The notes below the pieces were generated by a model. It had not been told where the DNA came from. It made no database searches and saw only the letters and a program-made list of their open reading frames with translations. From Lichenostomus cassidix (Eukaryota; Chordata; Aves; Passeriformes; Meliphagidae): a stretch of 64,000 nt of DNA. A program made the position numbers and the translations under genes. Positions within the stretch are counted from its first letter, which is position 1. Each line of letters opens with the position of its first letter. Shown piece after piece: positions 13,360 through 27,400 of the stretch. The stretch is taken from positions 43,099,797 through 43,163,796 of the forward strand of contig CM039184.1 of assembly GCA_008360975.2 (NCBI GenBank). Direction: 5' to 3'.

Positions 13360-13978
13360 TGAATAACAAATGCTCATGTTTTCTACCCCTGCAGCCATTT
13401 CATGCCACAGTGCAGCAGCCCAGATCAGTTTACCCTGGCAATTGCTATTCCATTGCTGTAGTCACCACCTTAGGGCATTAGCCACCATCCAAGAGTCAGT
13501 ATAAAGTACAGACCAGTCCAGCAGTCTCTAGGGCTGGTTAGATGGCTTTTACTTCTGCAAATTGGCTTGACTTACATTCTGCTTCAGCAGCCTCAATGAC
13601 TTGTCCTTTGGGACTCCACACACCAGCTTTCCACCTCCGATGGTTTCCTACCACAGCAGGATCCCTCAGTAAATACAGCACAGCCTCTTTCATCTTCTGA
13701 TAGCTCATTATATGGTGGAGCATTTTGGGCAATGCTTCAAAATCACTGCCTTCTGGCCAGTCCATAATCTCTTCCAGGATTCTTGGGCTATTGGATTTCC
13801 ATAGTAAGGCTCTTTGAGTAATTAATGCCACCCACATACTCCATGTAGCAGTGGTTGTGTGATGTGTTGAGGGGGTGTTTCCTTTGAACATGCAGTGTGG
13901 CACAGGCAATTGCAGTGCCAAGTTCCCTCCCTTGTCTCTGTGAATCACATATTTATGAATTATCATTGAAATCCACAT
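13360..13978 (-). pseudogene. Decayed ERV pol fragment with RNase H motifs
   Basis: The minus-strand frame at 13978-13541 reads into RNase H-like sequence. Visible motifs are RDPAVVGNHRRWKAGVW with the first acidic residue, and FAEVKAI at 13541-13561 with the expected catalytic Glu. After an in-frame TAA (13538-13540) and a shift of reading frame, YTDSWMVANAL (13471-13503) carries the expected Asp of the third motif. A TGA follows. IWAAALWHEMA-type sequence then appears at about 13394-13431. RNase H cleaves the RNA strand of RNA-DNA hybrids during reverse transcription. This copy has at least two stops and one frameshift, so it is not functional. Integrase and env are absent: the sequence runs directly into the LTR end at 13345. 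The ERV class is not resolved. Confidence 0.75.
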
Positions 13979-14223
13979 TCATCACACAGATGTTACAGTA
14001 TAACATGATTTATTAATAAACATACTAATGATAGAAAATTATGACAAATTAAGTTTTGAAGATTGCTCTAATCACCATTGAAAGCTCCAGTTAATCATTT
14101 AGTGCTTATACAGGAAGGTTCTTGCCTGATAGTTGTCCTTATGGAAGAGAAGACAGAAGTTACCACTGAGTATTTCGTAACTTCTCCCCATTCTTGACTT
14201 ACTTTTATACTATTTCTTTATAT

Positions 14224-14541
14224 TTAGGTGGAACTGATTGTCTCCCAGAACTGCAACACCATCATACATTTGTTACTGATTGGTGTAAAATTGTCTTGCT
14301 TGGCTTTTAAAGATACAGCCAATAAAATATAGAGGGCATTGTTGGTGATGGTCATGTCTCGGGGCCAGGTAACAGGGATGGAGGTGTGAGTTAGTATTAC
14401 AATTAGATTATAATGAACTAAGTTCATCTGCAGAGAGTGATATCCCCACAGCTGCTGGTTCAGCAGCAGGAAATGCCCTTGGCTGGGAGCTGCTGTGTGG
14501 TGTATCAGATATATGAGACCATCACAGTCCCATCCCTGCAA
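14224..14541 (-). pseudogene. Probable ERV-derived open frame, domain unassigned
   Basis: This is a 105-codon minus-strand frame lying on the 5' side of the RNase H fragment in the same orientation, about 250 bp away. Composition is more balanced than in chance frames nearby, with segments such as PSQGHFLLLNQQLWGYHSL and THTSIPVTWPRDMTITNNA. I do not recognise the domain. Position and orientation suggest another piece of the same ERV, but this is inference. The 250 bp between the two frames (13979-14223) is AT-rich and may be a later insertion or a badly decayed part. The outer limit of the element is not visible and is placed near 14700. Confidence 0.4.
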
Positions 14542-17500
14542 GGATTAAAACTGAGCCTGGCCATGGTGTTTCCTCTCTGCTCCACCCTCTGTTTCTTCCC
14601 TCAGCATGTGCTTAAGGTTGCAGGCTATGTATGTGGAGAATTATCATGGAATAGATTTTGTGCACATTAACTGCACTCCATCCAGGAAGCAGCAGCTGTA
14701 TTTCACTCTGTAATTTCCATACTATTATAATGTCTGTTAGAGTGGGAATATAATTTCCCAATTTTCTAGTTTTACCTGCAGTCATTTTCCCACAGACACA
14801 TTATATGCATTCAGAAAAGGCTCTGTAACAATATCCATATATTGTAGCATTGCAGAGGACCATTTTAAGTCTGCGCACTAAAGGACATGGTTGTTTATTT
14901 GGTTATATTGAAGAGAGTATGAAAAATACTGGACTTGGAGGATAAAAATGAAAGAGATTAAGGGAATTTATTGAAATGAAAACTAAATATATTCAAATGT
15001 TTTTACTCTTGTTCTGAGAATGTAATGACTGGTTTATCTAACCTGCTTCTAATGCACGTGATCTGAAAGATTTACTGACAGAAAGAATGTATGAGCATCA
15101 GATGGTCACTTCACCTCTGCCCACCTTCTTGACAATGAATTAGGGAGCTGCTAGTGGAGAGAAAAGGATTACAGAAATATGAAAACAGATATAGACATAC
15201 TTACTGAAAAACTCCTGAACTCAAACTTTTTTTTTTTTTATTCAGTAATTACTTGTGCAAGGTAAACCGTTGCCTGTTTGGAATAAAATATCTGAAGATG
15301 AAGTGTTACCACCCTAATTTATCCTTTGCTTTAATCTTGAGTGGCAAAGCCATGTGCTTCCATTTGTCTGCAGCAGTGTAACATTTTAGTGTTGCATATC
15401 TTGGTGGTGCATGTAATAGAAAGACTTAATTAAACTGCATCTGGCTTTAGGTGGTCACACAGGCTAGAGCTAAGACGCTTGGCATTTCAGCTTAGTTAAA
15501 TATCTCTAAGTACCAGTTTCTTCTTTATATTGATAGCTGCAAGGTAGAGTGGCCTTTGAGAGCCAGCTAGCATGACTGAAAAATGCATGACAATTAGTGT
15601 TGTCTGTGTTAAGTAGGCAGGTCATTCATGAGGTATGTGCATCAGATAACTTCGGCTTGGGTAATAAATCGGGTTTGGAATTTCTCATTCAAGTACGTGA
15701 TGCATACTGTCCTGTCAAGGGCTGTTGTAGGAATTAACACCTTATGTATTTCTAGAGAAATAGCTGAGAGTTGTAAATCTAATCAGCATGCCTGCTGCAA
15801 GAATGTTATCGTGTTAACTCTCTGTAACATCCTTCTGGCTGTGTGTTCATACAGGAGATTGGACATATGAAGAAATTTCCATGTATGTTCAGAAAATGTT
15901 GTGGTATTATTAGAATGCCAAAGCTCTGAAATTGTTCTATATTTTTAAAAATGTAGTATTTGAACATGTAATGAAAGTCAATTATAGCATTATTAATTGC
16001 TTTTCTACTTAAAAAACATTATCTGCAAACACATCACAGAATACTTTGATTTTTGTTTAGTATTGAATTCCTCATGTACTGATTTCTTATGTCATATTCT
16101 GCTTTGACAAAAGCATTTGAGGGGGAAAAAACCCATATTTTGACAAACTTGTTTGATTTTCTTTTATAAAAAAGCCAGCTTTTGTAAATAAGATACTGCT
16201 GGGTTTGTGAACAATCACACAGACTCTTTTAGATATGTAAAATGTCGATTACAGACTAGACAGCTGTATTCTAGAAGAACTTCTTACCACTTGATCATCT
16301 TTTCCTTCTCCGTATACTTTTGGCTTTAATTTCATCTAAGCAAACCTTGACAGATTTGATCTCTTGATTCCTTTGTACTCTTTATCTAAATGAGCAAGCA
16401 GAAGCTTACCCCACTGCATGTTCTGATTTGTCTAGATTGTTCACATCCCTTAAGAGTTTGAAATTTCCTATATTTTCAGTCACCATTTAACTTCGAGTGG
16501 TGTTACATTTAATTCTGCCTCTGAAATAAGAGGACATATTTGCTACTATATTACATTTAGGAGGGAGCAAGAAGGAAAGAAATTTTCCTTTCATCAGCAA
16601 GTTCACAGGAAGACTAGAGAAACATGAAAAAAAATGAACAGTGTATTTTCTCTGGTGCCACTAACTAAAGAAAATTAACTTGAAAGTTTGAGGGGCCAGA
16701 CTTGAAGCTAAACAACCTACCAATCACCTTTCAGAAAGCTTAGTTGTATTGCTCTCATTTTTACCAAGCTATCCTCTGCAGCAATTTTGTTAAATACATC
16801 AGAAAACTGCATGACCATGTTCTACGACCAAGCACAGAAATTTGAAGCTCTCTGATCTCTCTATTAAAGTCCTTTTTCCATGTAATGGATTTATAGATAA
16901 TGAAACAATTCGTATTTATGACCTTTTCAAGACCTGCAGCTTCCAAAGAGCCAGAGGTATTGGAATGTTTTGCTTGCTTTGATTTAAAGGTACAATGCAT
17001 TTTTAATTTAATATGCATGTTCAGTAGGTAGGCACTTTATTTGGAAGTGGGTAGCCTAAGATTTAGAGGTGTGTTTTTCACATTATAATGAGCTAAGTTC
17101 ATCTAAAGGACAAGTTTTTAGCTGATTTAGCCAACTTGAATAAAACTTATGGTGCATTGCCAAATGCAGTGTCTAGTATTTAATTCAAGGTCTCTCTGTT
17201 CATGTTATATCTTCTTTCAGAACTATTCTGCCATTTCCAACTTAATTGGTTCTCTATAGTACTCAATGTTCTCTATGATTCACTCTGCAAAATCTTTTCT
17301 CAAACCACTCATCTTTCATCCCTATGACTAGGGTTGTTTGAGGTAAAGGAAAAGTAGACGAGTTTCTTCTGAAAGCAGGGCAAACTGGTCTCCCATTTAC
17401 TGAATAATTTAACCACTTGGTTTCAAAGCAAAAGGTAGTGGTGACTTCCTCATTCGCCCTGCATCTTCAAAAGTAACAGATGGTTGTGCTGGGATTAAGA

Positions 17501-18605
17501 TACAGTTAGACTTATAGATGATTTATTCATTTTATCATGGGTATCTAACTTTTGAGTCAGGTGCTTGAGTTGGGTGGAATGAATTCCAGAAACAGCGGTG
17601 GTTATTCCCAAATGGTAAGTACAGGATGTGCCTCCTGTGAGGCTTTCCTTGAGAGGCATGTATGTTGCCATTCAATAACAGTGAAAACAACAGTGAATTC
17701 ATTTAACTCCAGCAGCTAACTTTTAGGCATTTCAATACCATTTGTGTCAGCATCTATGTACTTTTTGGAAACAGCAGCACATTACTGCCCGTCAAATATA
17801 TAATATTGTATAACTCAGCAGAAATGTAGTTTATATGCTACAAAAGTGATCATGGTGTAAATTCTAAGCATCCGATTCTGTATTCATTATCAGCTTGTAT
17901 TTGGACAAATTACTGCTCTGTAAATGGGTGTTTTGCCTTGAGAAATGTTCTTCTAATTGCAGCAGCCCAGGTATGTTGGTACTAAAATACATCAGATTAG
18001 TGTTATTTTTTGATTGTGCAGGTAATATTTATTATTTATTTAATAATATAGTAATTAGTGGTGAATTTCTTCTTGATAGCTGGTCACTTGTGCCTATCTC
18101 CATCCCCCAGCCTCAGTGAAAGCTGTGTGATATCATACACTGAATCTCACTCATTTGTATTGTTGCATCATGAGTAATGTAGCAAAAGTTGGCATCCAAT
18201 TAAAGTTCATAATTCAACCTGAAAAAAAAGATAAATTTAGAAGGAAAAGTTAAAACAAAACACAAAAAGTCCTACTTTTTTTAAAAAAACAGAATTATGT
18301 ATTTTAAATTGTTAGAATATTTTTTAAAGTTTTCTGCATCTTACTTTGTTTTGATAGCTTGCTGTTACTTCAAGGTCAACTGCTGTTACTGTAATTATTA
18401 TCACACATGGTAACTGTCCAGCACACTGACTGTATAACAGCAATATATCCCTTTGTATCAATTTAATGTGATTGTGCACATTTCTGCATTTCAAATTGCT
18501 ACTACCCCTGAGAAACTGGCCTCCTTATCATGTATATCAAGGACCTTGTTAATTTGGCCAGCCTCTTTATCTGATAAATTTCATATTTAGTATTGTGTTA
18601 CTGGA

Positions 18606-18629
18606 TGTATATATATATGTGTGTATATA
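18606..18629. repeat. Short (TA)n(TG)n microsatellite
   Basis: Alternating TA units pass into TG units and back to TATATA, over 24 bp. It is an ordinary compound dinucleotide repeat. Confidence 0.75.
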
Positions 18630-21229
18630 ACTTTTCTGACCTCAAAAAGCTGAGAAAAGTTCCTAAGCTAATGCCTCAAGAGTCCTTTGAGAATGCCACT
18701 ACAACCTCAGCCATACATTTCCTTTTAATATTTTAGATAATTTTTCAGCACCAGGTAATTTTTCTGCACTGATAAAAAGACTTTTAGGTTACCAGGATCT
18801 TAGGATTGATGGGCCAGGAGATACCTTTATTGTGAGAGTTTATTTAAATGCGAGCCATGATTAGAAAATGCTTGTACTCCTAGGAGGAAGACAAATGTGT
18901 ACTGATGAAAATAGTTATTAATAAATCACAGAAGAAAGTAATTAGTTTGATTATATCAATCTGGAATATGATCTTGCAATGTCGACTCATAAAAAAGCAG
19001 ATAGATTTATTCAGTATAAGCAGCTAAATTTATTCAGTATTTCTGTCAATATTTTTATAGCAGATGCTAAACAGAGTATGGTAGTTGCTCTCTAATGATA
19101 TCTATTTTTTTTTAAAGATTATATAAGCTTGTATCTTGTGTCTTAAAACAGAAACAAAGCTGACATTCTTCACTATTTTAATGTCATGTTGTTAGAAACA
19201 TCCCAACTTTATAGTTCAGTTTAATCTTTTATGTTAGAATGTACAGGGTGTTGGAAAAAAAGTAGTTGCTTTAACAGAAATATGCAAATATATGATTGCG
19301 CCTTATTAATTTTTAAACATACACTGAAATGACTGACCAAAATGTGGATTTTTGTCTGTTAACTTTATTTTGGCAGAAGGAAATGCCTGTATATTTGGAA
19401 CATTTGCACGATATCCCTTTGTTGGTCTGCTCTTAGTAGCTAAGGACAGATGTTCCATACTCTGAAGCACAATTTTAATTCTTCTAATTGCTGAACTTTG
19501 AGGCTTGGATGCCTATTAGGAAAGGGGACCAGCCCTTTACTACTGTCTAGAATTACTCTGAGGGTTTCTGTAGGTTTATCTTTCTTATTTAGCACTGGAG
19601 CACAAATAACCTTAAAGATCCAAGACTGTCATATTATAATCCATTTATGATCGATGATGATGCATTGGACCAATTCTGAAAAGGGCAAAGTAAACTGTGT
19701 GGGTGACTAGAATCTGCTTAATCTTTTATACTCTACCTTTTCATGACTGTCTCTGCATAGCAATCAGGATGGAAGAGAGTTGCCAAGTCACCTGCTCCTC
19801 AGATCAGAAGGTGATTGTGGCTTTGAGTAGATATTAAGCAGCCACAGCACTGCCTGGTCAGAAAGAGCAAGTGTACTAGCCTTTTACGTCTTGAAGACCT
19901 TGCTCCTCATGAAGTGCTAACGTTTGACACCTGGAAGAGAATGCTGTTGTTTCCCTGTTGACACCACATCACAAACTGCCTTTCCATATAATCTTTATCA
20001 TTTATCATAATCTTTTTTCAGAAGAATCCTGGAGTGGAGTATCGATAATACAGGTGAGGGATGGAATGGCAGCCTCTGTGACAGCTGGCATTTCTTGTAC
20101 TTTGCCCTATGACAGAAGATTATTTTCTTGAAGTTATACCTCTAATCACTTTTGCAATTAAAATAAAAGACATGCTCAGTAGGGAATACTGTAATGTAGT
20201 TTCTTCTTAAATGTGAACAAATTAAGTTTTTATGGACCTGAATCTATTTAATTTTCCTTACAGAAATAGAGAATTATGTGGATGCTTTGAAACACTAAGA
20301 ATGAACATAGTGCTTTGGGAGAGCAATACTATAGTCTCTGTGGAATAAAAACATGTACCATGTTTGCTTCAGACTGTAATTAGATCCTAAAGATCAGTGT
20401 TATTGTACTGCATGAATATAGTCTGTTCTTCAAGAGTATCTGAGGGCAGTAAGACTGTAAAATGAATAGATTTAGAAACTTTTGAAATTATATGGCCTGC
20501 CTAGGCCATAGGGCTATTGTTTGAATCATTGGCCAACAACTGTTCAGAAAAAGTAGTCTTAATTAAATATCTCACTAAATACTGTGACTGCCTAGTCCAT
20601 TGATTCACTTTCTTTTGTGATGCAGATGTGTCACTCAGCTGTTAAGCAGCAGTGAAACAGCATACTTTATAAAGGAAGCAAGTAATCATACATGCTGTAA
20701 TTATATAGTGATGAACTGGACATTTCACAATGTGTTCCTTGCCCAGTTAAAAACTTTGTTCTACTGTAATTCTAAAATCTTTTAATTTGGGGGTTTTCAC
20801 CAGTGGAGTTTATAAAAGACAGCCATTAGCAGTAAACAGTAGGGCTAGCACTAATATTAGGCCTTGGAACTTCTGTCTGTGGTACAAACCAGGCATAATC
20901 CAAAACTTGGACTGGACCTAATTCTATTTCATTAGTGTTAAATGTCTGTCTGTTCTTGCTGTCCCAACTCTTCTTAGATCTATGCTGTGAAACTCTATTA
21001 TATGTGTATAATGTCTTTTGATAGTTGTAGAACTTTGTTTTGCCAAATAATCTATTATACCAAAGTATCTTTCCAAAATTAATTCTTAGTGAGATTGGCA
21101 TAATCCAGCTAAATTTTTTTCACTAACACATTTCTAGACTCTCGCATGGTTTATATTTAATGTTTTAAATGTCCTTCCTATTTCTTTTCAGTGATTAAAT
21201 AGCAGTGATTTTGAAGTCCGACGTGTGTG

Positions 21230-21288
21230 CCCCTTCTCTTTCTCTCTTTTCCCTGACTCCAACCCCTGTCCCCCTCCATTTTCCCCAT
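21230..21288. repeat. Polypyrimidine tract
   Basis: The plus strand is almost entirely C and T over about 60 bp, interrupted by short GACTCCAA and GT pieces. Such tracts may adopt non-B structure or mark old CT microsatellites. No splice acceptor or exon was recognised next to it. Confidence 0.6.
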
Positions 21289-24200
21289 TGCTTAAGTGAG
21301 CTCAGGAGATCAGGAACCATGTGAGAAATAATTAATTTGAAGAGACAGTCTACTTGGCAAAGTTACTTCCTGGGGAATGTGGCACATATTTGTGAAATAA
21401 ATGTTTATGGTGTGAAATAGGTTACAGGGGTGGTTCTCTTCCAGGTAATAAAAATGTTTATCTAATGTTTCCAATTTCCTGAATTATAATGAAAAATGAA
21501 TGGAAAACCTTAAAATAAGGTATCTCATGTAATCTAATTAACAAAAGCTCTAAAGAAAAATCCGGGTCAGAAGTTATACATGACATAAACAAAAATCTTC
21601 TATATCTGAAATGAAAAGCATTCAAGAAATCATATTTCTGCAATTAATTGTATGACCAGTTAGCTAGCTTGAGAATTATGTGCTTATTTTCATGTACAGA
21701 GCCCATTGAATTAAAAAGAAATTCTGAAGGTGAGTTTGGACTTTGCAGAATGCAGACATTTCCGTTCATCGGTAACACTGTAAAAATATTCAAATACATG
21801 TCTCAATACTCTGAAACTCAGATGTTCTGGAGAAAACAGAGCTCCCTCTGAAAAATGAAGCATTGGAGATTCCACCGTGGTTAACATATTGGTTCTTTGC
21901 AAGAATGATCTGATGTCCAGTGACTGCTGTCTTGCTGTAGATGTTCCTTCAGTGGGGGCAAAAACTAATCACTGTAATATAACTGCTGTTCTAATTAAAT
22001 AAGTGAAACTTCATTGAGTCTCGAGTTTCTTACCAATGTCACATTTGCTTGGATATGGACAATGACTTTAAAAACGGTAAAATTTTCATTTTCCTTGGAA
22101 GCAGCTGAAGTACAGCTAGAGAAAGGTCTTGCCATATCACTGGCTTAGGAAACCAAGCTAAGAAATATCCTTGTTTGTACTAAATACAAGCAGTAGCAAG
22201 CTACAGGAAAAAGTGAAGACAAAGGCCTAATCAGTAACTCCTGGCTAATATTTCTTGGAGAAAATACACTATGTATTGCGTGCAGCAATAGATCAACCAG
22301 GAAGAAAATTCTTTTCAATTAACTGCAATAAAAAATTTGAATAAAACAAAATGTAGCCATAAATATGCATGTGCTCTGTGTCTGCTCAGTTTGATTATGC
22401 AGCTATTCTATATTTATTTAACAGTGATATGCTAATCTCACACACTAACTCCAAGTGTAGCAAGTAGCTGAATTCTTAAATACTTTCTTTCTTTTTGTAC
22501 AAGTGTTTCGGAAGAGATGTTCATGACAATGCTTAGTATGAATTTATATTTATAAAGCATTTTGCTTAACTGAAAATGCCATAACCATTTGTATGTTCTT
22601 TAAAACACAATGCAAGCAAAGAAGAGTTCTATTGTTTCAACATTCTATTGCATCGATTTTTGCTTGCTAACTAATACTGATTTGTATTTTTGTTCACTCT
22701 TTCTACAATAACAATCCACAATTTATACTACATTTCTGTAAGTATGATAGTCATGTTGTAGAGAACATCTTATATATTTGACTAGGTTTACGGTACTAAC
22801 TGCAATGTGGTCATGTGTAAGCCAAAACTTATTTAGCATGAAGCTGTATATGGAAATGAGAGTAAAAGTATATAACAAAAATCTGATTCCAGAGTCATTA
22901 ATGGGACAAAACAGAACAGGTTTAAAAGAAACATCAATGGGTTTGAATTTTTAATGATTTCCCAGTTATTACATGCTATAAGGTTACAGATTTAACTGGG
23001 TCTTACAAAGTCTTCGAATGCCATAAGAATTATTATAAACAATAGTTAAGGTAATGTTGCAAAGATGAGAAATATTTTGTGAAAATAACTATTCAAAATT
23101 TTGGTTAATATGCATGGAGAATTCAGCTTATATGGCTATCAAGATACTTAAAATGTGTGTTAATATTTGGTTAAAACTATTTTAATTCTTCAGAATGATG
23201 TTTTAAATCGCCTTTTCACTAATATAAGCATATGACCTAGATACGCCTATGCCTGTGACGAGTACCTTCTGCTTGCTCATACAAATATTTAAAAGAAATT
23301 GAAGAGAAATTTTAAAAAATAGAGAACTAGAAAAGACACAAAAGAATTTTCCAAACACAGGCTTTATTATTTGAAAGTCCTTTATATGTATCTAGAAAGG
23401 TGGGTAGGTATGTTGCTTTCATAGAAGAGAAAAGAAAACCTAAAAAGAAGATATGAATTACAAAATTATTCATACAGTGTTTGAAAATTTTAAATATTAG
23501 AAGAATAGAAAGGCTGGGAACTAGTCATCATAACTTCCTTTTGGTTTTCATTAGCATTGCCTTCATTCAAGAATGCTGTGACAGAACTTTACCTTCAGTC
23601 TTTTAGTCCTCAAAAAAACCTCTTATTAAAACTGAGATAATCTCAAACTTCTGAACCTGCATTTGTTATGCTTTATTCTGATAAGATTCATTCCAGTGTG
23701 ACTCAAACTAACTCGTTTTCACACCAAATTTGTCCTTCTAAATCAAGAACTTGGAATACTTGACACAAAGTATATGTTGTGATTAACAGAAATCTCTGCT
23801 TCCCAAATCCTTATTTGGGAATGCATTGGCTCTCAAGATATTACCAATGCATGCTTGTATGAGTAGCTGAAACTGGTCTTGAGGTGGAGTGATACTTTTA
23901 TTACTTTGTAATTTTGCTCTGAAGAATGTGGATACATTGCGGTACTTTTGCAGACCTACCTTTAGCTAGCTCAGATTCCACCAATCTAATGTAATATTGA
24001 TGATGGAGCTGTGTTTACTAAGAACTAATTTAGATTTTACAGCCCATGCTAAAATTACTGTTTGTTGCCACAAGGATCTGAGCCAAGAAGTTAGAGGTAG
24101 CCTGAATACGTGTGTAGGATTCACTCCAATAATCTTTTATTTATCATACTTTTTACAGGATAGCCTTGGTATCCAAGACAATTTAATTTTTACCGGTGGG

Positions 24201-24457
24201 ATGTTTTTGTATCAGAAATCTTCTGTATCATCCTTGGTAATTACAGACTTTTGCACTTTTCCTATTGTTTACAGAAAATAGACTCCTGTTGTCTCATTTA
24301 GAAAAATCAAATATACATATTTAATTTCTGAACAAAGAAAAGTTAAAACGACTTCTGATCACAATGCTTTGGGGGAAAAATTGTTGCCTCATGTTCTTAC
24401 GCTTCAGTTTAAGTAACTTGTTTTTCATTGTTTCTTACAGTGTCTTGTTCACATTAT

Positions 24458-24481
24458 AAGTGTACTTTTCAAAGTACACTT
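24458..24481. repeat. Inverted repeat, 11-bp arms, 2-bp spacer
   Basis: AAGTGTACTTT is followed by TC and then its exact reverse complement AAAGTACACTT. It lies 18 bp after an acceptor-like sequence (TTTTTCATTGTTTCTTACAG, ending at 24440). No function can be assigned; a near-palindrome of this length can arise by chance in 64 kb of AT-rich DNA. Confidence 0.75.
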
Positions 24482-27400
24482 TTCTCTTATGCTGTGTATA
24501 GAATAACAGCACATTTTGTCATTTGTAGGGCTTCCAAATACTTTTGCATGTCATATATTAATGGTTCTGTGCATTTTCCAGTGCCAAGAAGGGATTCTCT
24601 GAGACATAGTGTCATACAGATTTTAGGAAAGTTCAGAATGTATTCAGTGACCATCTGTCACTACATGCACAGCAAGCTTGACTTCAGTGCAGTTGAGATT
24701 CTGCCCAGGAGTACTGGAAATTGTGGTCTGGCAGTAAAACTAAACTGTCTGACTGGTGCAGAAGATGAGGAGGGGAATGGGCAGCAAACTGTTCAAAGCT
24801 TAGGCTCATGGTGGAGATAGTTGGTGTTTTGTGTGTGCTCTGACCAAATAAAAGTGGTGGGGGGTTTGTTGTTACTTCTTTTTCGTCTGACCTGTTGATA
24901 TGATGAATTATATGAAATGAGGGAAACTAACCTTTTGATGGTTCTGTGTCCAGTTGTGTGCTTCTTCATTAGTAGAACAACTACAGGGATCCAAACACGA
25001 AAGACTATTACAAGATTAAAATATAAACCTAGTCTCAAATTAAAATAAAATGCATGAATGTTCCACGTGGGACTTGTATGAAAAAACAAAACGCCTAAAA
25101 GACTCAAATACCATCAGCCTGAAAATTAGTGGGATTTTTATATTTTAAGCTGCATGGTGAGGACAATTAGATGGTGGGCTACTTTTATCTCTTCCTGAAC
25201 ATTGCATTCTGAAAGGTTTTGTTTTCCTTTTTTAAAATAAACCAAGAGACTATTGTGAATTCAGCTGTTACGACAAGGAAGGAAACTCTATTCTTATTGT
25301 ACTTAGGTCAGCTATTTATAGCAAGTAATTGATCAAATATATTTGCAAGTTGTTTGGTTTCATAGTTTAGAGACTAGAACTAGAACTAGGCTATATGAAA
25401 ACATAAGTTTCTGTCAATTTCTATGAAATGAAGACTGTGAAATAGGATGTTAAACCAGAATTTCATTTTTAGTGAGTCCAAACAACAATTTTGAAATAAG
25501 GAATATTTCCTGAGTTGTCTGATGCAGAGCAATAGAGAGACCAATGTTACCAATATTCTGATAGATGTTTGTGGCCCTGAAGATTCCATGTTGGTAACCT
25601 TCATTCTTGCTAGTTCTAACAGTAATATCTTAAGACTAGTGATGTGACAAACTATGGAGTACACATGAAAAATATGTTAAAAGTTGTGCATCAGCTTCTG
25701 GAACACAAGAGCTTGTGTGCATCAGTCATGCCTCTGGTTGTAAAGAATTGTGCATGCAAATTACACACTCATTTGGTGTCTTAGCCCATATTTTATTCAG
25801 CTGAATTGCACTTGAACAGAGTTTAAAATCAAGACTAGAATTGAAAGTTTAGGAAGCAAGAGAGAGTCAAATGAAGGATCCCTTTCATTCCCTTTCACCA
25901 GTTTTTTAGGACTGTCTATATGTATTTCATGGCATAGGTATCAACTGTTATATTCTGTGTTTTTTCAGCCATGAAAACAATCATACTGATAGTTACACTA
26001 CTCTCCAAGGTCATTAGTCTACTGCTGTCATGTCTGTTTGAAGACCTTGATTCTGGGATTTAAAAAGCATAGATTTTTTTTTTTTTTAATTCTTATTGTT
26101 TAGTAGATGTGATGTTTTAAATACTGCTGTTGTTTCCATTTCTCTGCATGCACATTAATTGCAGATGCAAGGGAAACACAGCATGACACAACTGAATATT
26201 TAAAAAAACCCAACAAAACAAAACCAGTTTAGCTTGAGTTCATGTTATTCTGATTTTCTAGAAAGCAGGGTCCCAAGTTTCAATTTAACACCACTCAACA
26301 GATTGTGCCTTAGGCTAAAAAATATTCTCTACTGCAGAATTGAAGACAATACTTTTCAAGTTTTAAGAGTGTATTCTCCCCTATAACCAGCAAAAAATGT
26401 GTATAGAAATTGAGAGCTTACCAGTGGTGATAAATCAAAGAGAGAAAAAACATGACTGTTATCTTTTTCCAAGTTTCAGCAGTGTTTCAACAAAATTTTA
26501 AAAGAATACATACTTTAGAGCATGACATCCTTACTAAAAGGTAGCTAAGAGGACCCTGTTTTTTATGCCAAGGCCATTTCTCCCTGCTGACTACAGATTG
26601 CTTACAAGTTATTAAACAGAGGGAAATAGACTGTTAAAATAAAGAAATCTAGGCAATACACTGCCGGAATCAGGAAACTGGGAAGAAAACTCAATGACTT
26701 GAATGCCCACAATATTTAACAGTGGAGATCACAGGATTAATTCTAACATTAAACAAAATATTTCAGTGGGTTTCTTAGAAAAAAACCCCAGAAATTCTGT
26801 ACAAAATTCAGCTCTGCATTTTTGGAAATTGCAACACTTAGCCGCATCTAAGCATCTGTCATCAACATTTCCTTGGAAGAGAAAGGAAACCAAATATGTC
26901 TATTCAGTGTGAGCACAAAATATCTTTTCTGCCAAACCCAGTACAAATAATCAGTGCCAAGGCAGAATGCTTTCAAAATCTTGGCTGGAGTCCACTAAGA
27001 CTTATTTTAATCAGATGTAAGGAGAAAGGAACAATATCAAGCTGTTATTTCATGTTAATATTTGCTCATATTAGCTAAAACCCACGAAACAAAACCCCCA
27101 CATACTTCAAAAAAATTAATTGATTAAACTGTGTTGCAATTTGTCACAGAGCTGTTTCATTTCATTCTAGTTTTGATAGGAACTCTTGGAAACCATTGTT
27201 GAAACTGATTACCAACAGATAATGATTTGCAGTCAGATCAGTTGTACTGTCTAATATCTGAGGAAGTCTTTCACCTATAACTCTGTTTACAGTAGTGTTT
27301 AAGGTAAGAAGGAACTAAGTGTTCTGAAAGCTAGTGAAATTTATTATGGCTTAAATGCAAAAAAACTTCAAATCTCACAGCACACTATCTATGCCTCAAC

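Noticed and set aside
19241..19280. TACAGGGTGTTGG-AAAAAAAGTAG resembling a mariner-type terminal repeat
   Set aside because: No matching inverted copy was found downstream and no TA duplication pair could be placed. The resemblance is too short.
24428..24820. 130-codon frame behind an acceptor-like TTTCTTACAG as an exon
   Set aside because: The frame opens upstream of the acceptor, shows no family motif, and no good donor was seen. The acceptor-like sequence alone is common in T-rich DNA.
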